Assembly: GCA_027576995.1 (NCBI GenBank)
Contig: JANBQC010000422.1
Span: 1-24,974, forward strand
Length of the DNA stretch: 24,974 nt
Source of the DNA: Dimargaris cristalligena
Taxonomy: Eukaryota > Kickxellomycota > Dimargaritomycetes > Dimargaritales > Dimargaritaceae
Direction of reading: 5' to 3'
Shown: piece by piece, positions 1 to 8,708 of the stretch
How the letters are laid out: each line of letters starts with the position of its first letter
How positions within the stretch are numbered: the first letter of the stretch is position 1
Position numbers and translations under genes: made by a program
Notes under the pieces: generated by a model
Told to the model about the DNA's origin: nothing
The model's input: only the letters and a program-made list of their open reading frames with translations
Database searches by the model: none

Positions 1-626
1 AGTAGCAAAAATTTAAAAAACTCCACATCTGGACAGACTGTGGTACCCACTTTAGATGTGGGGAATCTATCAATTTTACTGTATTTGTTGTCCCTTCTGT
101 ATATAATGTAGATACAACATTCAACTTCTTTACTGAACAGTATGGGAAGAGTAGAGTTAATGGCTATTTTGGATTAATATCCAGATTTCTAGCTACTGCT
201 GAAAAGTAGCAGAGAGTTGCATCAATTTCTGATGTAATTCACTGTCTAGACCATCTAATTAGAAATTCCAATGCTGGGAAAGCTGAAGCTCATCAGCTTT
301 CAGTTTGTTTCCTGTAATACAGTAGGGACTGGCAACCAGAGTCTTATAATATAGTAAACTTCAAAAAAGTGAAGTCAGTCTACTTTTTACAGATATTCTT
401 TTATCTCTTTAATACTAAATTTTATTATTATATTATACAAATGAATTAAATAAATTTAAAAGATAATATATTGTATCTTGAATTTTATTAGCCTAATTAT
501 AAATACACTCTATTTTTATTTATTCTATAGAGTATACTATAATAATAGAATAAGGTACCTAACCCAAATGGCTATAAAAAGCTAGCAAAAGTCTGTTATT
601 TATAATATTGGGATGTTTTATTATCC
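1..626. mobile_element. AT-rich, CpG-free island holding a decayed transposable element
   Basis: Read base by base, this stretch contains no CG dinucleotide until position 627, while the rest of the window has many. It is also clearly richer in A and T than the genes to the right. It holds the transposase-like remnant described separately and then, from about 400 to 600, non-coding AT-rich sequence. The pattern is what long-term cytosine methylation and deamination of a repeat would leave. I see no terminal inverted repeats or target-site duplication. The left end is outside the window and the right end is only inferred from the change in composition. Confidence 0.6.
6..400 (+). pseudogene. 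Remnant of a DDE-type transposase-like protein
   Basis: Reading in the frame of position 6 gives a protein-like stretch interrupted by TAG at 207-209 and TAA at 315-317. It starts K-F-K-K-L-H-I-W-T-D-C-G-x-H-F, followed by N-F-F-T-E-Q-Y-G-K-S-R-V-N-G-Y-F-G about 35 residues later, then a helical-looking segment and a lysine-rich tail. A tryptophan-aspartate-glycine-x-histidine block followed by FF-x-E-x-x-GKS-x-x-x-G-x-FG resembles a catalytic-core pattern I recall from uncharacterised fungal transposon proteins; this is memory, not a search. Both stops are one C-to-T change from a glutamine codon. There is a further TAG at 3-5, so more of the gene may lie to the left. The exact superfamily is not known to me. 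Confidence 0.5.
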
Positions 627-1180
627 CGGCTTATGGGATTTTAGGTTTAATGGATACTAAATTTACATTAGCCAGTAGTAGTGGTGTTTTTACCCCACCC
701 GCAACAACCCTACTCACATTCAAAGCCTTCCCACCAGTACAATGTGTTATCAACCAACCCCTGATTTATCAAGGTGAGGTTGCTGGTATATCCACTATAA
801 GCCCTCCTTGGTTGTGAGAGGCATGCACATTTTAATGTTTTTCGTTTATATATTAAACTACCTTTTTATCCCTAGCTAAAATCACCTTTCCACCGAGTTT
901 GATTGAAGCTTAGGGCTATAGTACCTATATACCATTCGAAGTTTACTTGGTGAGCTTTGGCACATGCTACTTGCCCCCATTTGCTATTCAGCATTCCCCA
1001 TTGGGGAGTCTGGCCGTTCCCTCATTCCCTTTACCTATATCTATGCCGGTCTTATCATGCTTACCATTGTCAACGTCTTTACTCTATCTCCGGTTGTGAC
1101 CCATTTACTCTTATAGGCCGCTGGTAAATAGTCGAGTTTAAATAAAAACGAGACTGAGGCGAACTGGCCGGAGCTAGCTA
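627..1180 (+). other. No supported gene; two short open stretches that may be decayed coding sequence
   Basis: CpG reappears here. Two open frames look somewhat protein-like. One (608-817) lacks an ATG at its start. The other (922-1116) is strongly hydrophobic after an ATG at 964, as in a membrane segment. They lie in different frames, and I could not join them by a convincing intron. They could be remnants of a membrane protein gene, or chance. Confidence 0.2.
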
Positions 1181-3179
1181 GCAGCTGTAGCTATAGTTAT
1201 TAGGGCCGCGGGTAATAATGAAGTCTACGCTTGATTGTAGCAGCACCCCTCTACTACGCCGGGGCTGAATTCAGCATTCCGAACTTACTCCTCCCCCCAC
1301 CCTGGGCCCTTCACTGTTGTTTGAATGAGTGCTCGTTCTCCATTTGTAGGGCCGGCGGTGGAGAGCTAACGGGGGGAACGCGGACAGGCAAGACAAGACA
1401 AGACAAGACAAAACAAAACGGGGCGGGACATGGGTTAGGCGGTCTCGTTCGTAATAATCACGTGATATTGACCTGTAGGCCCACCGACATATTGATAGCA
1501 GCAGCTCTATATGACTGGGCGGCTGTTGTTCTCACGTCCGATGGATATGATTAGTGAGTAGTGGTGCAATTTACTACTATCCTCCGGCTGAAGTTCACCC
1601 CTGTTTATAATTCAGACGGTTCTGATATATGATTTCACGGGCGGCGGGATAGCGCCAGAGCCAACAAGGTGGGTAGAGACGGCGGGCCTGAATAAGCAGC
1701 AAGGGCCTGGGCAGCGACTGAGTAGCAGCGTGGTGTCAAAAATAGAACAGCGTGGTGGGATTCGGCGCTCTATTTGCGATTCATTACACGGCCAGTGAAT
1801 AGTGGGTATATGTGTGAGCCTTACCCCTGGAAGTGGGTGTATGCGTGGATGTATAGGCAAGATGGGGGACCACTGGGTTCCGCTAACAAAGGCCATATAC
1901 AAGTCCCCTCATCACCCACTGCCCGCATTTAGCCACTCCCGTTTAAGCGTGCCCCCGCTAGTTATCTTCGTTTCATGGGTTCGCTCGCTTCGTCTTTCCT
2001 CTTGTGTCTGTTGTTGTCTTTTTCTCTCAACAAGTTTTATTGCTTTGCTCCATTCCATTCCGTTCATCCTCCCTCGACTCCGTTATTGTGCCTCGACTAT
2101 TGCTTCTGTTTTTCTCCGTCAGTCCATCATCCACCTGTACTTTGTAACCCGACCGCCGCTGCTCGTCCACGACCTCTGTTTGTACCTTGTATACATATTC
2201 CTTCACGGCCCCTCTCCACCGCTCTAGTGCTGCGTTGCGGTTGTACCTCGCCACTCTTCTCCGTGAATTACCCAACCCCGAAAACCCCGCTCTATAGTGC
2301 CGGTTGGTCATCCAGTGCCACCGGGTCGCTGATTTAAAACTCCTCCGTGATTGCTTGTCCCACTCTCCACCGCATCGGCCACGCACTGCCTCCCCCCTTC
2401 GCTATTATCCGGCGTACGACATATTCCTCCCGCCCGTCGGCCTACTGCGAATCCAATAGCCTTATTTAGTCGTAGCGCCCCTCGCGTTCCTCGGCGCGGT
2501 CTCTCCGCTGCAAAGACAGTAACGTATTCCACTTGGCGAAGGGCGCCCTCCCCTTCTTCCCCAAAGTCCCGTCGATATATACGTAGTATTCACCTTGTAA
2601 GTTCGGCCCAGTCTTATCCACCGCTGATTAGTTGGTTATTCCATCCGGGCTACTCGGTTCCCCATTATTGCATCTTTATATATCGGGCTTTTGCTGCCCG
2701 CTTCCCCTCCTCTCCCATGGTCAATGGGGTGGTATTGGTAGAGGAACGTCACCAATGATAGACCTCCCCTCCCCCTTTCCAACGTTGTCCACCTATGGTT
2801 TGTCTGGTCCAAGGATTGTCGTGTTGGCAGCCCGCCTTCACTATGAATATTCCCCACAGTGCACCTGCGAGGATCGTTTCTAATCTTAGACACCTCTCTA
2901 TAGCTTATTATTTTCTGGCTCGCCCTAGTTGCATTTGGGGACCACCCGGTTGAAAACCTCCACCCAAGCTAATGGGTGAAGAAAGCTGGAATATATCTGA
3001 CAACGCTCTACCGCAATGCGACAGTAGCCCGTATCACCTCCACCCCCCTTTTATGCCTCCCATCTAACGATTCGCTGCCCCTTTCTCTATTTATGCAATC
3101 CACTCCCCGCGAACTCCCGTCCTAAGCCCCTCATACTTCGATACCCTTCTTCCGAGCGGGCAGAGATACTCTTATTGCC
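1181..3179. other. Long intergenic region upstream of the RasGEF gene
   Basis: No gene is supported in these 2 kb. From about 1900 to 3170 the + strand is strongly rich in C and T, which lowers the chance of stop codons and produces several overlapping open frames with no recognisable protein character. This fits a promoter and long 5' leader for the gene starting at 3180. A short pentanucleotide repeat at 1389-1419 is listed separately. Confidence 0.5.
1389..1419. repeat. CAAGA/CAAAA pentanucleotide repeat
   Basis: Four tandem copies of CAAGA are followed by two of CAAAA. It is a simple microsatellite in the intergenic region. Confidence 0.85.
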
Positions 3180-6100
3180 ATGGTCGACCCGACCCAAGAA
3201 GTCACCGCGACTCAGTCGGGTGACGGAGACTCCGGCATTGCCCCCCAGACCCCGTCCAAAAACTCCCTCTCTTGGACCTTGTTTTTGAAGGAGCTCCACC
3301 GGGTTATTGCCGAATTCGACATCTTTCGGAAGCAAGATTGTCTTCTCGTGTGGGCTGATGCCCTCACCGATATCGTTCGCCGGCTACTCAAGGCGTCGAA
3401 CCTCTTATACGCCAATTCCGATTTACTCAAGAACATGGAGTTCCGTAAGGAGCGTCAGCGGGCCGTCAGCAGTTTGGCCCGGCTGGTCTACCTGTCCAAA
3501 CTTTCCTCGTTTCCCTTCCCGCCCAACAACATCGAGCAGCGCACCCGGAAACAGGCCCTGGTACTCATACAGCATATTCAATACCTGGTTCTGATGCTAG
3601 ACACGCATAACCTCGACCTCAACACGTCGAGCCAGACTGATGCCGAAGACGCCCAATTCCCCGACTATTTTGGCATGTGTAAGCCCCTACCCTCGTTGGC
3701 CGACGACCCAGCCATCGCTACAGCGGTTCTCGAGGAAATGACCCCCGCCACCGCCCTCACCAAGCAGGTGCTGCCCTTCAAGAAGAGTTTCGTCTACCTC
3801 GACCGGGACGACTTTGTCCAGACCCTGGACTATCTCTCCGCCCATATTGTGAAAACCGTTGCCACCCTGCTGGGCTGTATCATGAAAGACACTGAGAGTC
3901 TACTTGCCAGTAGTACGGACCTTCTGCGGACTCTCGGCTGGTCGGGTCAGATTCTCTGTCTCGTGGAGTCGCTGATTGACCCCGCAGCGGCCCAAAGCCC
4001 CCCATCCCCCACGGCACCCGGCCCTACTGCTGAACCGCCCAAGCCAGAATCGCCTCTGCTACCCAAAGAGATCGCTAAACTATACAGCAGTTTTGAGGAA
4101 CTTCTACGCGTCTCTGAGGCCTGCTGTAAGGCCCGGGACAATCACAACAACAGCCAACTCATGAACGCCGTGATTGCCATCCTACAGGCCTCCGAGGAAA
4201 CCTGCATGGGTCTCAAGAGTGCCCTCACCGAAGCTGATTCCTTCCGGACGCTCACCCAGACCTTCCAGCACCTTCTGGCTAATAGCGCATATCTTCGACA
4301 TACCCCTCTTGCCGACATGAAGCTCAAACTCAACGGATTCTACCAAAACTATGCCAAGGCGACTGTGGTCGCTCGCGTCTCCGGGCAGTTGCCTACCCCC
4401 GCTGTGTCGTCGACCACCCTTTCGTCCTCTCCGCCTCAGCTTAAGAGCCATACTCGTAGGTCGTCTACCGAAAATGAATTTCGCAAGTCCAACCCACCGA
4501 TGGAAACGAGCCTCCCCACCCCCCCTCACCACGAGTCCGCCCTCGGGCAATCGCCCGACGATTCCTTCTCTACTTACTCCCAATCCACCTACACCACTGC
4601 TGGCGATGGCTTTCACTACATGCCCCCCAAGATTAACACTGCGACAGCCCCCCACGAGGCCCCTACAACCGATGATCTTACTGAGCGTAAATCCAGCTTT
4701 ACCAACTTCGCCTTTCCGTTCATGCGCCGTATGCGCAGCCGGCAGGACCTGGCTGACACTGGCGGGCGTAAGCGCCTGGACCCTGTAAATACCAATCATA
4801 ATTTTGTTCTGCCCTCCCCCGAGTCCCCTCTCCAGCCCAACGAGCATTGGCTGCTTAAGCATTACAGCGTTACCGGTAACCACATGCCCCTCGTCTCCAA
4901 CCCACCTACGCCGCCCCTTCCTGAGGTCCGCCGGATGCGCAGCGATGCTGGCCTGGCTGGTTATACGGCCCCCGCTGCACCACCCAATCCCGCAGGGATG
5001 GTGTCGTCTACCCATGTTGGCCCGCCCTTGGGCGCAATTGGTGCCAACTCGCGTGCCATCTCTACTACCGGCGTTCGGGTTAACCGGCAGCGGTCGCTGG
5101 ATACCCTGACTGCTTTAAGTGTGCCCCGGGCCTCAAAGACTCTACCGGATGTTCAGGAGGAGCACATTAAGCCTTGGTTCATGAGCTATGACTACCACCA
5201 CGACGACATCACCTTTAACGAGCACGGCCAAATTATTACCGGTACCATGGAGGCCCTCGTTGAGCGACTCACCCTCCATGACTGCAGCGTCGATTCGGAG
5301 TACATTTCCACCTTTTTGTTAACCTTTCGTAGTTTTTGTACCCCCATCCGCTTCCTCGATATTTTAATGACTCGGTTCCATTTGACACCCCCGGAGGAAC
5401 TCACGGACTCCGAGCATGCCGAGTGGGCCCAGCAAAAGAAAATACCCGTCCGGCTACGGGTCATCAATGTCATCAAAACCTGGCTAGAATCCTACTTCTT
5501 CGACGACGAGGATGTGGCCTGCATCCAGCCGCTGCACGAATTCATTGAGAGTACCCTGCGGGACACCATGTCTTCGTCCGCCAATCGGCTGGCCCAGCTG
5601 GTCGAATCTAAGCAGGACTGCCTTAACCCCGATAGCTCGTGTGCACCCGCTCGTTTGACCAAGTCCAAGAGCATCGACCGGATGCTGGCGGCAGCCTACG
5701 CCTCTATCCCGGATACCCCTCCCCCGTCGCCCCGTCTGCAGCGCTCCATTCTCCACTCCCTTTTGGACGGGCTGCCCATTTCCATTTACGACATCGAGCC
5801 ACTGGAAATTGCCCGCCAGCTCACGCTAATGGACGGCCGGCTTTTCGGTGCCATCCGACCCCACGAGTTAATTGGCCAGGAGTTCTCCAAGAAGGATCTC
5901 AGTACGGCCACTAATGTCCGTGCCATGACCGCCCGTAGTAACCGCATCACGGCCTGGGTAGTGGTATCGGTACTTAGCGAGCCGGAACTGAAACGGCGTG
6001 CCTCCGCCCTAAAGTATTTCCTCAAGGTGGCCGATGCCCTCCTCATTCTCAACAACTATAACACCCTTATGGCGGTGGCGTGTGGTCTGGTCTATTCGGC

Positions 6101-7085
6101 TATTTCCCGGCTGCACCTCACTTGGAAATCCCTATCCGGCAAGTACGCCACGCTCATGAAAACCCTGGACTCCATCACCGACCCTGATCGGAACTTCGCT
6201 ACTTACCGGGCCCGAATCCGCCAGCAGCCCCCTCCCTGCCTACCGTTCCTAGGGGTGTATCTGACCGATTTAACTTTCACCGACGATGGCAACCAGACCT
6301 TCCGGCGCCAAAGTAGTGCGGACCGGCTGGCCGCCTGGTGCCAGCGCCATGACACGCAGTCGGTTTCGTCCGACCTCGCGTCTCTCTCCCACGACGGTGA
6401 TTCCGTGTCGAACCTATCGGTGGATACGAGTAACACGGCCGAGGAATCCCCCAAGTCCTTCATCAACTTCCACAAGTATTTCCAAACGGTTCGTATCATC
6501 AAGGAGATCCAAGGGTTCCAAGTGCCTTATAACTTGAAGGACGTCCCCGAATTGCAGCAGCATCTTCTTGGTGACTTTGAAAGGTGCTTTGCTCATTTCG
6601 AGCCGGCCAGCCTATACGACATTAGTCTACGCCTGGAGCCCCGTAAGAACTCGACCATCAGGCCAACTCCCCTGGTCGCCCCCCAGCCGACTCAGCCAAG
6701 CGCCTCTCTCTTATCCCAGCTGCACCTGACGTCGTCCACGACTAATCTGGTCGCCTCTAACCAGCCCAGCCAGCCCCCCACAGTACCGACACCCCCGTTT
6801 CTGCGTGGCCCGGGTATCCGGAGGAATACCATGGAGTCCAATCGGAGTCAGTCCAGCCAAGCCATCAATGAGATGGTGAAGCATCACAGCTCCCTGCAGC
6901 CCTCCTCGTCGCTTACTTCCTCCAAATCCACCACGAATTTTGCTGATCTCTCGGCACAGGCTTCCGCAACCACTTCCCATTCTAATGTCCCCTTCTCGAC
7001 TATGCGGAGGCAGGGTTCCAATGTTGCTGGGGCGTCAGCATCGGTTGTTTCTAACCGCGGACTGGCTTTTGGCTTCATGTCATAA
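3180..7085 (+). CDS. Ras guanine-nucleotide exchange factor (Cdc25-like RasGEF)
   Basis: Cytoplasmic or membrane-associated activator that exchanges GDP for GTP on Ras, in fungi usually upstream of the cAMP/PKA pathway. The frame is intronless, 1301 residues, with ATG in the context GCCATGG. Residues about 25-120 and 190-390 are helical, without an obvious SH3 domain. Residues 410-655 are a Ser/Pro-rich linker. A RasGEF_N domain covers about 665-810 (starting E-E-H-I-K-P-W; core M-E-A-L-V-E-R-L-T from 690). The catalytic Cdc25 homology domain covers about 868-1135 (S-I-Y-D-I-E-P-L-E-I-A-R-Q-L-T; R-S-N-R-I-T-A-W; later I-I-K-E-I-Q). A Ser/Asp-rich insert at about 1041-1094 splits the catalytic domain. 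The tail from 1135 is Ser/Thr/Pro-rich. It is shorter than budding-yeast Cdc25 (about 1590 residues). Family assignment is firm; which Ras it serves is not visible. Confidence 0.93.
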   Translation: MVDPTQEVTATQSGDGDSGIAPQTPSKNSLSWTLFLKELHRVIAEFDIFRKQDCLLVWADALTDIVRRLLKASNLLYANSDLLKNMEFRKERQRAVSSLARLVYLSKLSSFPFPPNNIEQRTRKQALVLIQHIQYLVLMLDTHNLDLNTSSQTDAEDAQFPDYFGMCKPLPSLADDPAIATAVLEEMTPATALTKQVLPFKKSFVYLDRDDFVQTLDYLSAHIVKTVATLLGCIMKDTESLLASSTDLLRTLGWSGQILCLVESLIDPAAAQSPPSPTAPGPTAEPPKPESPLLPKEIAKLYSSFEELLRVSEACCKARDNHNNSQLMNAVIAILQASEETCMGLKSALTEADSFRTLTQTFQHLLANSAYLRHTPLADMKLKLNGFYQNYAKATVVARVSGQLPTPAVSSTTLSSSPPQLKSHTRRSSTENEFRKSNPPMETSLPTPPHHESALGQSPDDSFSTYSQSTYTTAGDGFHYMPPKINTATAPHEAPTTDDLTERKSSFTNFAFPFMRRMRSRQDLADTGGRKRLDPVNTNHNFVLPSPESPLQPNEHWLLKHYSVTGNHMPLVSNPPTPPLPEVRRMRSDAGLAGYTAPAAPPNPAGMVSSTHVGPPLGAIGANSRAISTTGVRVNRQRSLDTLTALSVPRASKTLPDVQEEHIKPWFMSYDYHHDDITFNEHGQIITGTMEALVERLTLHDCSVDSEYISTFLLTFRSFCTPIRFLDILMTRFHLTPPEELTDSEHAEWAQQKKIPVRLRVINVIKTWLESYFFDDEDVACIQPLHEFIESTLRDTMSSSANRLAQLVESKQDCLNPDSSCAPARLTKSKSIDRMLAAAYASIPDTPPPSPRLQRSILHSLLDGLPISIYDIEPLEIARQLTLMDGRLFGAIRPHELIGQEFSKKDLSTATNVRAMTARSNRITAWVVVSVLSEPELKRRASALKYFLKVADALLILNNYNTLMAVACGLVYSAISRLHLTWKSLSGKYATLMKTLDSITDPDRNFATYRARIRQQPPPCLPFLGVYLTDLTFTDDGNQTFRRQSSADRLAAWCQRHDTQSVSSDLASLSHDGDSVSNLSVDTSNTAEESPKSFINFHKYFQTVRIIKEIQGFQVPYNLKDVPELQQHLLGDFERCFAHFEPASLYDISLRLEPRKNSTIRPTPLVAPQPTQPSASLLSQLHLTSSTTNLVASNQPSQPPTVPTPPFLRGPGIRRNTMESNRSQSSQAINEMVKHHSSLQPSSSLTSSKSTTNFADLSAQASATTSHSNVPFSTMRRQGSNVAGASASVVSNRGLAFGFMS

Positions 7086-7647
7086 GCGACTGGTATTTTA
7101 GGGCCTGTGCATGATTGGCGTAGGCTGCGAAGTTATCCATGGCGTTTAATAGGGCCAAGTGGGTGTTTAGATAGTAAATATTAACGAATATTTTGCTTAC
7201 TTACATTTTGTTGCTTTTCCCCCCTGTGCACTTTATTTTATTTTTTTGGCATTACGCCGCCCTCACCCATCTTCACTGTTTGCTTTGCCCATGGCTTCCC
7301 TGCCGAATGATGTCTATTATATATAGTCGATTGTCGCATTCCTCCCCCTTTTTATTTTATTATTGCTATTTTCATTTCTAGTCTGTACCTTGCCCCGTGC
7401 TATGATAGTACCCCGGGTAGGTCTGATCCCTGTATTTTTGAAATACGAATTTTTTTAGCCAAATTTATGACTTTACTATTATGTTTTTGCGTCAGTTTAT
7501 AGGCTTTCAATTTTAACCATGTTTATAAAATCAGTCAATGTGCATTTACCAGTCCCGCGGAGCGACCGAATCAATTTTCCTTTGCAGCTAGTTTCTAAGT
7601 GACTGTGCTATAGGTCTTTTTTATAGTGGCCACATTACGCCAAGTAA

Positions 7648-7661
7648 GGCTCCCCGGAGCC
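7648..7661. repeat. Short perfect hairpin
   Basis: GGCTC, a four-base spacer and GAGCC form a perfect inverted repeat in the RasGEF 3' flank. It could fold in RNA but has no visible partner elements, and it may be chance. Confidence 0.3.
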
Positions 7662-8236
7662 ATACTAAGAGTGCATATTGGCAGACATGGTGTATTCTTT
7701 TCACATTGGATGTGCAGATGGTGACAGCATAGCCTGGCACTGCTTAATGCGGAGCTATCATTCGAATTGGGTGTACAGTATAACCTCGTGAATTTACGCC
7801 CCAAAGACGTTATGAGAGTGCTATACGGACATGTCGAAGACTGGCTAGATGAGCCCCACACTCGACAAGACTGGGTTTAATGGTGCGCCTAGTTTGAATT
7901 TAATGCTTTGAGCGCATTTCCACCGAGCCGTCTATATAGGTATGTTTAAGACAATTTCCTTACATTTGATGTTCCTACTGTGCACGTTAGCCACAGCCAT
8001 AGCGGCATTATTTCCATTCCATTCCGATCCATCCTCCGAATCCCTCAAGGGGTAGAAGAATGATTCATGATCCGTCCCCGGATAATGCAACGACACCATT
8101 CATCATGTCAAACCAGAACTTTGACTGGACTAATACTCAGGGGTCCAAGTTCACTGTCTGGTGCGGGAAAAGCGACTCATATTAAACACGACGGTGTCCG
8201 GTTGGGGTATGGGAGGGGCGGCCGAAGTGGCAAGGG

Positions 8237-8283
8237 CCTTTTTCTTCTCCTCCTTTTCCTTTCCTTTCCTTCCCTTCCCCTCC
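8237..8283 (+). repeat. 47-base uninterrupted pyrimidine tract upstream of ERG8
   Basis: Every base is C or T, with CCTTTT and TTCC units repeated. Such tracts are common in fungal promoters and lie on the coding strand. It is about 425 bases upstream of the ERG8 start codon. Confidence 0.6.
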
Positions 8284-8708
8284 GGGCTGCTCCGCCCACA
8301 GATACTCATACCATTTCCTCTATATCTCTGAGAGAGCTTGGGAATGTTGAATTAAAAGTCCGATGGATATTCCCCGTCATTGACGTATGTCAACTCTTGT
8401 CCCTATCTTCTCCCCCTGCTGGGTTAGAGTGCCCTGCTAGTCTTTCCCAAGGCCATATAGTCCTTTAAGCCTCCAGTTCTACAGCGGTTCCACTCCTGTA
8501 TATTGCTCTAACTGGACTTGTTTCAGTCGTTAATAGTTATGTCCCTCTTACCAGCCTCCCCTCCTCTCTTCCCCCCTATACTCGCTTTCCCCTAGTATCA
8601 CTATTACTATTAGTCTTACTTTTATTCTTACTCTTATTCACATTCGACAGTTTGTCTGAGTTCGTTTCTAACCCTGCGTCTCGTCAGTTTACCTACTTTG
8701 GACTTCCC

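Larger units (their letters stand above)
7086..8708. other. Intergenic region between RasGEF and ERG8
   Basis: No gene is supported. The first few hundred bases are AT-rich, T-rich sequence expected of a 3' untranslated region. From about 8230 the + strand becomes pyrimidine-rich (uninterrupted C/T run at 8237-8283, and again around 8540-8640), as a leader for ERG8. An open frame at 8067-8468 has an ATG, but its hydrophobic stretch is just the translation of the C/T run. Confidence 0.5.

Noticed and set aside
1231..1554. 107-codon frame across the CAAGA repeat
   Set aside because: Begins at TTG, includes the microsatellite and has no recognisable protein features.
1802..2758. Several overlapping open frames on both strands upstream of RasGEF
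   Set aside because: They follow the C/T bias of the leader, overlap each other in different frames and show no domain-like sequence.
8067..8468. 133-codon ATG frame with a leucine-rich stretch upstream of ERG8
   Set aside because: The hydrophobic stretch is the translation of the pyrimidine tract 8237-8283; no homology or splice context recognised.
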